Below, piece by piece: positions 7,262 through 14,834 of a stretch of DNA of 25,190 nucleotides. The DNA lies in IMG/VR virus record IMGVR_UViG_3300030118_000643, positions 11,545 to 36,734 of that record. The stretch is one strand, 5' to 3'. Under the pieces are notes generated by a model. The model made no database searches, was not told the origin of the DNA, and saw only the letters and a list, made by a program, of their open reading frames with translations. The first letter of the stretch is position 1, and each line of letters begins with the position of its first letter. Made by a program: the position numbers and the translations under genes. The stretch is from a virus.

Positions 7262-9643
7262 TTAACCTAATGCAATCGCTAATGCAGTTGGGTCTTCACT
7301 AGAAAAACCTGCACTTGTCAAATATGTTTTCAAAGTAGTTAATGCTACTTGTTTCATAGTACCACCATCGTTGGTTACTAATCTGTCTGCATCTGCTAAT
7401 GTAATCGCTGAAGCAGATGTGTCACCATCCATGACATTTAATTCTGCCGCAGTAGATGTTACTCCATCTAAGATGTTTAGTTCTGCAGTAGTGGATGTTA
7501 CCCCATCTAATATATTTAGTTCTGCAGTAGTGGATGTTACTCCATCTAATATGTTTAGTTCTGTTGCAGTTGATGTAATAGAAGTCCCTGCTATTTGTAA
7601 TGTTGTTGCATTGACTTCACCACTAGAACCATATATGACTGCTTTACTATTTACTATTGTTCCTGCAGATGAACCATCAACTAAGTTTAGTTCTGTAGCA
7701 GTTGAATCTACGGCAGCTAATTTTGTAAAATCAGCCTGTACTAATCCTGAAACTCCATCTAATAAGTTTAACTCTGTTGCAGTAGATGTTAATGCTACAT
7801 CTTCATTTATCTTTGGACTTGTTAATGTTTTGTTTGTTAAAGTTTGTGTTGCTGCTATACCTGTAATTGTATCTGTAGTAGCAGGTAAAGTTAATGTTAT
7901 GTCTCCTGAAAAGGCAGAGTGTGCAGGAGCTTGTAATCTTGCATAGTGTGCATTTGATGATTCACAATAAAAGTCTATGTAAGATTGACTTCCTGAGTTC
8001 TTAATAGATATAGAACCTGACTGCATATCAATACCATTAGAACCATCTATTCTTACAACACCTGTTCCATTTGGTGTAAGTGCAATATTACCATTAGATA
8101 CAGAAACAATAGCATTTCCATTTACATCTAGGTCTCCACCTAGTTGTGGTGTGCTATCACCACTTATATCAGATAATCCACCAAGTCCTGATGATAATGT
8201 TGCAAGTGTAATCTTTTTTAGTCCACTAGCAGAGTTATCAAACATTAATAATGTATCATTAGATGTATCTAAAGATGTCTCTGTAGATTGTCCACTAATA
8301 ACATTTGCATTTAACATTGCAGTTTCTACTGCATCATTAGCTATGGTTACTGCACCTGTGTTTGATATTGTTACATCACCTGATACTGCTACAGGATTAA
8401 AGTTAGTTCCATCTGCAACCATAATGTGACCACTAGTGTTAGTACCCATAGTCAAGTCATCACCTGATATGGTTAAGTCACCTGTAACAACTACGTCACC
8501 ACTAAAAGTAGCTTTACCTGCTAATGCCATATCAATGTCAAGAGCAGTTATTGCACTAGAACCATCTGTTCCTTTTATTGCAAAGTTTTTGTCTGCAGTG
8601 CTTACTGTTAATTCTACATCACTAGAATTGTTAGCTATATCAAGTATTGATGTACCACCATCTTTAAATATAACGTTAGCACCATCAGCATCGAGAATAA
8701 TATCACCACCTGCATCAAGAGTTATATCACTAGAGTTATCTATCTCTGCAATAACAGGAGTAGTTAGTGTTTTGTTTGTGAGAGTTTTTGTTGTAGCAGA
8801 AAAATATGTGTCTAAGTCTGTAACTGCAACTTGAACCATTGTTCCATCGTCATTTAAAACAACTCTATCTGCATCTGCCACAGTTGTAGATGTTGCACTA
8901 GTATTACCATCTATGATATTTATTTCTGCTGCAGTAGAGGTAACACCATCTAGTATATTTAGCTCTGCTGCAGTAGATGTTACACCATCGAGAATATTTA
9001 ACTCTGAGGCAGTCGCTGTAACCCCATCGAGAATATTTAACTCTGCTGCAGTAGAAGTTACGTTAGTACCACCTATGTCAAGTGTAGTTACAGATATCTC
9101 TCCTGCGACAGTTAAAATACCTGATGCAAGTGTAAGTAAGTCAGTATCATCTGTGTGACCTATAGTAGCACCATTAATATTTATATTATCAATAACTGCT
9201 TGTGTAACTGCACTGTTTGTTCCTAATGTTACACCATCTATTGTGCCACCATTTATATCTGCAGTATCAGCAACTAAACTATCTATATTAGCAGTGCCAT
9301 CAAGATGTAAATCTTTAAACTCAAGACTACTTGTTCCCAAGTCAATATCGTTATCTGTAATTGGTACAATAGCACCATCTTGTATTCTTAATTGTTGTAC
9401 AGCAGCAGAAGATACTTCTACATAAAATTCTAAGTGATTGTTTGTTGTGTCTACAAATATTTTGTTTAAAGAATCAGTATCTCTAAGAGTGGTTACAGGA
9501 CCACCATCGGCTGCAGTGCCATCATGTGAGTGTCCTGTACTTGCTACGAAAGCTGCTAATAACTGATTAAACTCATCATTGGTATGAGCCGCAGTTATTA
9601 TGTCTCCATCTGTATATGTAGATTGTCTAGTATATCCTGCCAT
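7262..9643 (-). CDS. Long tail fibre with 13-residue ELNILDGVT tandem repeats
   Basis: A 793-residue Thr/Ser/Asp/Gly-rich fibre. The N-terminus has HTNDEFNQLLAAFVASTGHS followed by HDGTAADGG: the GHxHDG motif is typical of fibre head domains and may bind metal. Two tandem arrays of the unit ELNILDGVTSTxA occur at residues 195-249 and 688-743, and a degenerate set lies at about 620-670. Between them are beta-helix-like stretches (DITLDAGGDIILDADGANVI, GDVVVTGDLTISGDDL) and TKTLTNKTLT / TQTLTNKTLT phrases. This repeat family is a hallmark of marine phage fibres and likely forms a trimeric shaft. The ATG directly follows the TAA of the nozzle-like gene, with TAGGAG as ribosome-binding site. No separate knob domain or chaperone domain can be seen at the C-terminus, so it may be a shaft for other fibres. 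Confidence 0.85.
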   Translation of the reverse strand: MAGYTRQSTYTDGDIITAAHTNDEFNQLLAAFVASTGHSHDGTAADGGPVTTLRDTDSLNKIFVDTTNNHLEFYVEVSSAAVQQLRIQDGAIVPITDNDIDLGTSSLEFKDLHLDGTANIDSLVADTADINGGTIDGVTLGTNSAVTQAVIDNININGATIGHTDDTDLLTLASGILTVAGEISVTTLDIGGTNVTSTAAELNILDGVTATASELNILDGVTSTAAELNILDGVTSTAAEINIIDGNTSATSTTVADADRVVLNDDGTMVQVAVTDLDTYFSATTKTLTNKTLTTPVIAEIDNSSDITLDAGGDIILDADGANVIFKDGGTSILDIANNSSDVELTVSTADKNFAIKGTDGSSAITALDIDMALAGKATFSGDVVVTGDLTISGDDLTMGTNTSGHIMVADGTNFNPVAVSGDVTISNTGAVTIANDAVETAMLNANVISGQSTETSLDTSNDTLLMFDNSASGLKKITLATLSSGLGGLSDISGDSTPQLGGDLDVNGNAIVSVSNGNIALTPNGTGVVRIDGSNGIDMQSGSISIKNSGSQSYIDFYCESSNAHYARLQAPAHSAFSGDITLTLPATTDTITGIAATQTLTNKTLTSPKINEDVALTSTATELNLLDGVSGLVQADFTKLAAVDSTATELNLVDGSSAGTIVNSKAVIYGSSGEVNATTLQIAGTSITSTATELNILDGVTSTTAELNILDGVTSTTAELNILDGVTSTAAELNVMDGDTSASAITLADADRLVTNDGGTMKQVALTTLKTYLTSAGFSSEDPTALAIALG
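7415..7582 (-). repeat. 39-bp coding tandem repeat array (C-terminal array of the long fibre)
   Basis: About four copies of a 39-bp unit encode ELNILDGVTSTTA-type repeats. Two neighbouring copies near 7480-7560 differ at only a few bases. The period is exact and the frame is kept, so gain or loss of units would change shaft length without a frameshift. Confidence 0.85.
8897..9061 (-). repeat. 39-bp coding tandem repeat array (N-terminal array of the long fibre)
   Basis: About four copies of the same 39-bp unit (ELNILDGVTSTAA type) in the first third of the fibre gene. The copies have drifted further from each other at synonymous positions than those of the C-terminal array. The two arrays share enough sequence to recombine with each other. 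Confidence 0.85.
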
Positions 9644-11185
9644 TTATCTTCTTGCTCCTACTTGATATTCTAATCCGAAACCTCTTAACGCATATGGTGC
9701 AGAAGTTCCGTTATCATTAACTCTAAGTGCTATAGTAAATCCTGAACCTTCGACAGATTGTCTAAGTAATGGTTCTGCCTGACCACCATAAGTTGATACA
9801 CCGTAAGTAGCACTACCATATACGGCAGCTACATCTCCTGCAGATAAAGAATAAGCTGCAGGTCTTGGTGTATTAGGGTCTTCGTAATCATACCTTAATA
9901 ATAAGTCTGCATTGATTGAAGACTCAGGTTTATAACTAACAAGAACACGTTGCATATGTTTACGTATTCCTGCATCTCCAAAACCTAAATCAGGACTTCT
10001 GTACTTACCATCTATAGAAGTTCCATCAAAGTCATTACCACTTTCTTGTTCATAAACAAATCCATCAAATCCACCATGTATTATTGTTGTTCCAGTCGTG
10101 TCAACAAATGTAGATGTTGACGATGGTTTTATACCTTTTAGTTTAGCAAATTCAAATTGTTGTCCTCTTAAAGAACAAATAGCACCTTCTGTTATAGATT
10201 CAGGTATTCCTGCCTTAGAAAAAAATACTCTGTATTGAGTTTTATTTGGTATTACTAAAGACGTAAAATTAGTAGCAGTTGCTATGTTATCATTAAACAA
10301 AGGTTGAACAGTAGCACTTATAGTTCCTAATTCAACGTCACCAATTCTTGCAGTACCAGCAACTGTTCTTAATCCATCAGGTGCTAAGAAAATTAAATCA
10401 CCTGCAAATTCTTGTATTGTCTGTCCATTTACACATCCTATATCTCTTGTTACAGGTATTACTGCAAAATCAGAGGCTGATGTGCCTGATAATTTAAATA
10501 TTCTATTTTCACAAAAGATAAATAAATCTTCTCGGAAAACTTTAAGACCGACAATAGTATCATCAACTAAAAAATTACTAGCAGGTAAAGTTCCTGAAGT
10601 GCTAAAATCGGTCTCATCAAGACCTTTACTTATTACAACTTCTTGTGGTTTACTTGACATACCTGCATAAACCATGTGATTCTTAAATGCTTTTACAAAC
10701 TTAGCACCTGCCACTGAAGTTGATATTTCTCCAGTACCAGCGGAACTTATATCTGTTGGTGCAAAAGATGTGTTAAATACTGTCGGTGGATTATTACTAC
10801 CACTAGCGACTATAAACTTATCAGTGCCATCAAAATTAAATATTTCAAAATCATAAACACCTGCACTTGTTCTTCCTGTAGCTATAGCTGACCAAGAATT
10901 ATTACCTGCAGTTGCAGTAAATATTTTTTCACCTCTTGCAGCAACAATCTTATTGTTAAATTTTATAGATAATAAAACTGCTTCTGTTGAGGCACTTGTT
11001 TGTGGCACAATATTATCAACAAGTTTAGTAAATCCATTTATTCTTCTATATCCACCTTGTATATCAGGTTCAAAGTTTTGTAACTCTAATGCCTCTCCCG
11101 GTTGCATAGCAAACGTAGATTTATTTAAAACTAACCCACCCTGTAACGGAAAGTTTACAGGTGTTACTTGTGATGTATCAGGCAT
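9644..11185 (-). CDS. Tail nozzle / stabilisation-like protein
   Basis: A 513-residue protein beginning MPDTSQVTPVNFPLQGGLVL, then ALELQNFEPDIQGGYRRING, followed by repeated beta-strand blades (GEKIFTATAGNN, DGTDKFIVASGSNNPPTVFN, EDLFIFCENRIFKLSG, GDLIFLAPDGLRTVAGTA, GTTIIHGGFDGFVYEQESG). This is the pattern of the beta-propeller nozzle or 'phage stabilisation' proteins of podoviruses, functionally like T7 gp12 or P22 gp10, which close the short tail below the adaptor. The N-terminal 'GG.VLNKS.F.m.PGEAleLqNFEPd..GGYRRI.Gf' is strongly conserved in marine relatives. Its ATG shares one base with the TAA of the adaptor gene, and the long fibre follows with no gap, which fits co-assembly. Position and family pattern agree; exact homology to the named proteins is inferred. 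Confidence 0.75.
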   Translation of the reverse strand: MPDTSQVTPVNFPLQGGLVLNKSTFAMQPGEALELQNFEPDIQGGYRRINGFTKLVDNIVPQTSASTEAVLLSIKFNNKIVAARGEKIFTATAGNNSWSAIATGRTSAGVYDFEIFNFDGTDKFIVASGSNNPPTVFNTSFAPTDISSAGTGEISTSVAGAKFVKAFKNHMVYAGMSSKPQEVVISKGLDETDFSTSGTLPASNFLVDDTIVGLKVFREDLFIFCENRIFKLSGTSASDFAVIPVTRDIGCVNGQTIQEFAGDLIFLAPDGLRTVAGTARIGDVELGTISATVQPLFNDNIATATNFTSLVIPNKTQYRVFFSKAGIPESITEGAICSLRGQQFEFAKLKGIKPSSTSTFVDTTGTTIIHGGFDGFVYEQESGNDFDGTSIDGKYRSPDLGFGDAGIRKHMQRVLVSYKPESSINADLLLRYDYEDPNTPRPAAYSLSAGDVAAVYGSATYGVSTYGGQAEPLLRQSVEGSGFTIALRVNDNGTSAPYALRGFGLEYQVGARR

Positions 11186-12126
11186 TAAACTGTCCTACCA
11201 ATAATGTTTGTTGTGCTATATGCTCCCACTCTTGGTATAAAAGTAGACCTTACATAGTCAAACTTGTTTACTAACAATGTTTGCATGTTCTTTATGCCTT
11301 GATCAAATCTGTCAAAATTTAATTGATACTGTGATGTTTCGCCTCTGTATTGATATACAAATGCAGTTGCACCATCGATTATAACAGGATCAAATCTCTC
11401 AGGTATACTTGTTGTATCTCCATGTGCAGATAATTCTGTTGGAAAAGTAAAAAAATCAAATTTTACAGAATATGATTTATCAGGAAAAGGATAAAATAAA
11501 TAGTTATTGTCAGGAGTTCTAACTACATATTCAGGTATACCACCTTTACTAAATTGTGCTACTGTTACTCCACTAGCTATAGAAGCAGCAGTTGTGCTAA
11601 AAGCACCTCTTGTACAACCTGTAAATGTTGTGCTACTACCAATTCCAGTATAACTTATTTGTTCATTACCAATGTGTAAAGTCCCTGCAGAATCAAATCC
11701 TGAGGTACTTGCCACTGTTATAGTTGTTACACTATCTGTGTGTGTTGTGCTTGTTGTTGTAGTGTTTATTTCATCTTCTTGATCTATAACACTATTTATG
11801 TATTCATTGTAATCAAGTTGATTTAATCTATATCCTGAGTTGCCTAAATCACTATCTTTGACTATTCTAAATGTATTATAATCTATTGTTTTAGTTGATG
11901 TCGGAACTGTGTATCTTACCACACCTGCAGTTAAAGTTTTAGTCTCTGTGCTATGATTAAAAGGATAATTAAATTCTCTTTGATTAATATATCTTATAGC
12001 TTCGTTTACTGCGTTTTGAGCTTGAACTTGTATTCCTCTAGCATTTACAAAAGATGAAGAAGTTAATTGTACTTCGTTCAACCTTGCCAAAGTTTTATTT
12101 GTAAGAGAAAGAAAAGTTCCTGACAT
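11185..12126 (-). CDS. Head-tail adaptor protein with an inserted beta-domain
   Basis: A 313-residue protein. The first half (MSGTFLSLTNKTLARLNEVQ, then NAVNEAIRYINQREFNYPFN and TFRIVKDSDLG) and the last part (YVVRTPDNNYLFYPFPDKSY, SIPERFDPVIIDGATAFVYQ, FDQGIKNMQTLLVNKFDYVR) match the conserved adaptor-like protein of marine podoviruses, comparable in place to T7 gp11 or P22 gp4. Between them, at about 121-193, lies an extra Thr/Ser-rich module with TITVASTSGFDSAGTLHIGN, then FTGCTRGAFSTTAA. In the relatives I recall this segment is absent or very short. The gene lies after a terminator-like hairpin and has a TAGGA ribosome-binding site. It should join the portal ring to the nozzle. Confidence 0.78.
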   Translation of the reverse strand: MSGTFLSLTNKTLARLNEVQLTSSSFVNARGIQVQAQNAVNEAIRYINQREFNYPFNHSTETKTLTAGVVRYTVPTSTKTIDYNTFRIVKDSDLGNSGYRLNQLDYNEYINSVIDQEDEINTTTTSTTHTDSVTTITVASTSGFDSAGTLHIGNEQISYTGIGSSTTFTGCTRGAFSTTAASIASGVTVAQFSKGGIPEYVVRTPDNNYLFYPFPDKSYSVKFDFFTFPTELSAHGDTTSIPERFDPVIIDGATAFVYQYRGETSQYQLNFDRFDQGIKNMQTLLVNKFDYVRSTFIPRVGAYSTTNIIGRTV

Positions 12127-12146
12127 TTGTAATTCCTAAGTGTAAA

Positions 12147-12170
12147 GAGGAGCAAGTTGCCCTGCTCCCC
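12147..12170 (-). terminator. Hairpin between head and tail genes (terminator or attenuator)
   Basis: On the minus strand GGGGAGCA pairs with TGCTCCTC (8 bp, one G-U pair) around an 8-base loop, followed by TTTACACTT. The stem is strong for such an AT-rich genome, but the U-run is short, so partial termination is more likely than a full stop. It falls just after the 176-residue head protein gene. Confidence 0.5.
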
Positions 12171-12177
12171 TAAATAG

Positions 12178-12708
12178 TTACGCTAACTGGTCTCTATCGA
12201 CCTCATCAGGCTTATCATCTAGTCCATGACCTGCTAAATCAATAACAGTTGCATAAACTCTGAGTCTGCCTGTAGCTGGAGCAGCACCTGCAATCTTACA
12301 ATCAATAGTGTCTGTAGTAGTTATAAATTGAGTGTAAGTTGAAGCGGCACTTCCTACAACAGTGTTAGTTTGACCATTAGTTCCTGCTGCACAAAAACCT
12401 GTAGAGGTTATATCTGCACCATCAATAATGTCATCACCACCATCAAAGTCCATGTCAAGAGTACAACTTGAAGTAAATGCTTTCATTACTTCTGCACCTG
12501 CATTCAAGACTAAAGTATTTGCTGGGATTTCTAACACCTGAAAGATGTCTCCATCTGAAAAACTGCCACCTGCTGCTACTAACGCATCAATATCAAGGTA
12601 AGCCTCAATATTTCTCATGACGTTACTATTCTTCATAGAAGGCATAGCTACGATAGAGTCGGAAAATACACCAGTGGTATCTTTAGAGGTTAAATCAAAA
12701 GTTGCCAT
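12178..12708 (-). CDS. Head decoration-like virion protein
   Basis: A 176-residue protein that starts MATFDLTSKDTTGVFSDS, has an Ala/Asp/Gly-rich middle with FQVLEIPANTLVLNAGAEV and LDMDFDGGDDIIDGADI, and ends with TTDTIDCKIA, GRLRVYATVIDLAGHG and an acidic tail. Proteins with 'D.fQVLeIPAnTLVlnaGaEV' directly after the coat gene are common in marine phages and are often abundant virion proteins. GGGAG precedes the ATG, eleven bases after the coat gene stop. A capsid decoration or stabilising role is inferred from position and the beta-rich content. A terminator-like hairpin follows the stop. Confidence 0.7.
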   Translation of the reverse strand: MATFDLTSKDTTGVFSDSIVAMPSMKNSNVMRNIEAYLDIDALVAAGGSFSDGDIFQVLEIPANTLVLNAGAEVMKAFTSSCTLDMDFDGGDDIIDGADITSTGFCAAGTNGQTNTVVGSAASTYTQFITTTDTIDCKIAGAAPATGRLRVYATVIDLAGHGLDDKPDEVDRDQLA

Positions 12709-12719
12709 TTATATCTCCC

Positions 12720-13373
12720 TTACGCTACGTTATATTTAGCAGTTACGATTGCCTCAGGTCTGAGAATCTTTCTGCCATACAAATGCATACCACGAACAAT
12801 ATCAGCGAAAGAGTCAGGGTCTCTGTATGTCTCTGTCTTATTGATTTGCTCTGCAGTAGCTACTGCTGAACTATGTCCTGCAACGATAACTCCATAGTTG
12901 GAGTTTTGGTTTGCTGTACCTGTTGTTCCCGGACCTGTTCCAACTGCAGGTAGGTTATTTGACATGTATACGTCAAAACCATGTATTCTTCCTACAGATA
13001 GACCTTGTCTTAATCCACCTGACTCACCGAAGTCACCATTTAAAAGACGAGAATCTTCATCTTTTAAGACTTCAATAAATGTTGGATGTAAGACTAACCA
13101 TCTTCCATCAGTGTCTACAAACTGTGTATCAAGCAGTCTGCCCATTCTTGCAATGATTTGCAATGGTGTAGCAGTTGTTGTTGCTTGAGCAGTTGCACCA
13201 CCCATTCTTGGAGCTATCGGTATAGAATGATCTCCTGCACTACCTGTAGTAATGTTTCCGAAGTCACCCTTCTTTAGCTTCATGCTTGTCAACAATTCGT
13301 CTGAACCTGCAGTTGATACTGCTTTAGTTCCGTTAACTGTTGAGTTCGCTGACGTGACTGTGAGCCTCTTCAA
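12720..13373 (-). CDS. Major coat protein, C-terminal fragment (frame broken)
   Basis: A 217-residue frame whose residues from about 9 on (SANSTVNGTKAVSTAGSDEL, SMKLKKGDFGNITTGSAGDH, GRWLVLHPTFIEVLKDEDSR, GFDVYMSNNLPAVGTGPG) match the C-terminal two thirds of a marine HK97-fold coat protein. It ends in the very conserved ETYRDPDSFADIVRGMHLYG stretch. The only possible start is a TTG at 13373 with no good ribosome-binding site, and the first eight residues are just the out-of-frame reading of the N-terminal part. It is therefore the displaced second half of the coat gene rather than a separate gene. It overlaps the N-terminal frame by 41 bases in a +1 relation. See the findings for the joint. 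Confidence 0.85.
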   Translation of the reverse strand: MKRLTVTSANSTVNGTKAVSTAGSDELLTSMKLKKGDFGNITTGSAGDHSIPIAPRMGGATAQATTTATPLQIIARMGRLLDTQFVDTDGRWLVLHPTFIEVLKDEDSRLLNGDFGESGGLRQGLSVGRIHGFDVYMSNNLPAVGTGPGTTGTANQNSNYGVIVAGHSSAVATAEQINKTETYRDPDSFADIVRGMHLYGRKILRPEAIVTAKYNVA

Positions 13374-13674
13374 TATCGTCTATCTTGAAAGCAAAATAGT
13401 TTGCTTTGTCAATAGTCAATGTGAAGTCTTCATCGTCAAGGTCTTGAGGCTGAACGTTTGCACCTCTAGCATATTCCTTAACAGTGATTTCTGGCTCTTT
13501 TATTATTTTTACGGAATCACCCATGTTGGAAATTTCACCAAAGTAATCTGAGTTGGTGATGTTTTCAACAACGGAGTTCTTCCTAAAGGCTAACTGAACC
13601 TGCTTAGAGTAAATAACTGGGGAGAAATTACCATTAGGCAGATTTCCGTAACCTGCTGCAGTTTTAAATGCCAT
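13333..13674 (-). CDS. Major coat protein, N-terminal fragment (frame broken)
   Basis: I take the ATG at 13674 as start, because GGAG lies six bases before it; an ATG four codons upstream includes that site in the coding region. The 113 residues begin MAFKTAAGYGNLPNGNFSPV, then QVQLAFRKNSVVENITNSDY, IIKEPEITVKEYARG and FTLTIDKANYFAFKIDD, and end IEEAHSHV followed by five unrelated residues and a stop. These are the N-arm, E-loop and early spine of an HK97-fold coat protein. In relatives I remember, IEEAHSHV is followed by a spine helix and several tens more residues before the region found in the other frame. The gene has its own promoter and a 180-base leader, as expected for the most abundant virion protein. 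Confidence 0.85.
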   Translation of the reverse strand: MAFKTAAGYGNLPNGNFSPVIYSKQVQLAFRKNSVVENITNSDYFGEISNMGDSVKIIKEPEITVKEYARGANVQPQDLDDEDFTLTIDKANYFAFKIDDIEEAHSHVSELNS

Positions 13675-13686
13675 TTTCATCTCCAT

Positions 13687-13862
13687 TTTGAAAATAAAAC
13701 AAATGCACGAATGTGCTATATTTACTCGTCATCGGCTAATAGTATCTGAGGTGTATGTTTAATAGCTAGTCAAACATAGGCTCGTACTATAAGGTAGGCT
13801 TCCAAGTGTTTGATTATATGTGAGTTGTCCACGTGGAGAGGTCACATTTTTAGTTATCTATA
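13687..13862 (-). promoter_or_regulatory. Structured 5' leader of the coat gene
   Basis: About 180 bases without a gene, between the predicted promoter and the coat ATG. On the minus strand it has a perfect 10-bp palindrome TCCACGTGGA (13828-13837) inside a wider GTGA...TCAC arrangement (13820-13845), a 7-bp stem TATGTTT/AAACATA with an 11-base loop (13754-13778), and a GCAC/GTGC hairpin (13705-13716) close to the ribosome-binding site. No small ORF with a ribosome-binding site is seen. It could stabilise the messenger, bind a regulator or control translation. Confidence 0.5.
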
Positions 13863-13890
13863 GTTATACCTATAAACAACATTTTGTCAA
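13863..13890 (-). promoter_or_regulatory. Promoter for the coat gene
   Basis: TTGACA (13890-13885), 16 bases, TATAAC (13868-13863) on the minus strand, starting four bases after the scaffold stop codon. It has the same -35 and -10 hexamers as the promoter before the lysozyme gene. RNA would start near 13856. A separate promoter here would raise coat expression over scaffold. Confidence 0.6.
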
Positions 13891-13894
13891 CTGA

Positions 13895-14776
13895 TTATCT
13901 AGCAGAGCCTGATATGTCGTAGACAAAATTCCCTGATCGGATTGCTTCCATAATTATGTCTGACTTTTTTTCATATTCTTTTGCAGACATCTTCTGAACT
14001 TCCGACTCTAATATCTTATTGTTACTTTCTACAGTAGGTGTAGTCTTTTCACCTTTTGTCTTAACTTGTGTAGCAGCACTTTTACTGTTCTTGCCCTTCT
14101 CCTCTCTGCCGATATTTCTATCTGCCTTGTAGAGGTCAATGGCTCTTGCCGCTGATTTTGCATCATTGTCATTTTCATATAACGCTTTCTGCACCCACTG
14201 TGGTTGTTCTTCTGCCCAATTGTGAAAGTCATCACTATCTCTGATGGTATCAAAATCAGGATGTATCTTCATAAGTTCAACTTCTGCTCTTTCTTTTACA
14301 GTTTTTTCATTGAACTCATTTATCTCTTTCAACTTCTTTTCTAGAGTTGTAGATTGCTCTTTTGCTTTTTTCATTGCAATAGATTCTACAATCTTAGCTA
14401 CATCAGGATATTCTTTTGCCCATGCCTCTATGTCTTCATCTGACTTAGGCAACTTCATCTCTTTTTGTGTAGCTTGACTTAGTTGACTTTTTAATTCGTC
14501 TATCTGCTTTTGAAAGTCTCTCTCTTTCTCTTGACTATATCTTCGCAGATCACCATAACGCTTCTTAAAAGTTCTTTCTTCAGCATTCTTCGGTTCTTCT
14601 TCTTCTTCCTTCTTCTCTTCAGTAGGCTCTTCAGATTCACCTTTTGCTTCTTTCATAAGCTCTTTTAATTCTTCCTCATCTTTTTTAATTCTGTCTTCAT
14701 GAGTAGAACGTTTAGTCATGAATGCTTTTTTTTCAGGTGTTGCATCAACCACCATTTTTTTAGCTTCTTCTGCCAT
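13895..14776 (-). CDS. Capsid scaffolding protein
   Basis: A 293-residue, very charged protein with long coiled-coil stretches: a Glu/Lys-rich region at 25-75, RRYSQEKERDFQKQIDELKS (78-97), and LEKKLKEINEFNEKTVKERA (about 145-165). Conserved middle patterns are LPKSDEDIEAWAKEYPDVAK and MKIHPDFDTIRDSDDFHNWA, followed by PQWVQKALYEN. The C-terminus is basic, then ends with SAKEYEKKSDIIMEAIRSGN. Low-complexity charged helical proteins directly before the coat gene are scaffolds in phages, with a C-terminal helical region that binds coat. TAGGAG precedes the ATG. No protease domain is fused, so scaffold removal must be by exit or by a protease coded elsewhere. Confidence 0.82.
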   Translation of the reverse strand: MAEEAKKMVVDATPEKKAFMTKRSTHEDRIKKDEEELKELMKEAKGESEEPTEEKKEEEEEPKNAEERTFKKRYGDLRRYSQEKERDFQKQIDELKSQLSQATQKEMKLPKSDEDIEAWAKEYPDVAKIVESIAMKKAKEQSTTLEKKLKEINEFNEKTVKERAEVELMKIHPDFDTIRDSDDFHNWAEEQPQWVQKALYENDNDAKSAARAIDLYKADRNIGREEKGKNSKSAATQVKTKGEKTTPTVESNNKILESEVQKMSAKEYEKKSDIIMEAIRSGNFVYDISGSAR

Positions 14777-14834
14777 TTTTTACTCCTAGGGTTATCGTAG
14801 CCATCTTTCGGGGGATAAGTAGCTAGTACGTGGA

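Noticed and set aside
7415-7582. CRISPR-like array
   Set aside because: The 39-bp units are in direct tandem without spacers, are in frame and encode a known fibre repeat.
7371-9158. Several plus-strand ORFs (7371-7946, 8151-8429, 8436-8834, 8913-9158) opposite the long fibre
   Set aside because: They are antisense shadows of the Thr/Ser/Ala-rich repeat gene; they lack ribosome-binding sites and have Ser/Val-rich mirrored composition.
13333-13373. Programmed +1 ribosomal frameshift as explanation for the split coat gene
   Set aside because: No slippery site is seen in the overlap, and joining the two frames still seems to lack the spine segment expected for this coat family, so a deletion fits better. 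Not fully excluded.
13252-13551. 99-residue plus-strand ORF opposite the coat gene joint
   Set aside because: No ribosome-binding site, wrong strand for the whole module, and it is mirrored from conserved coat sequence.
14777-14834. Terminator between the 577-residue protein gene and the scaffold gene
   Set aside because: No stem of useful length was found in these 58 bases; they hold only the ribosome-binding site of the scaffold gene.
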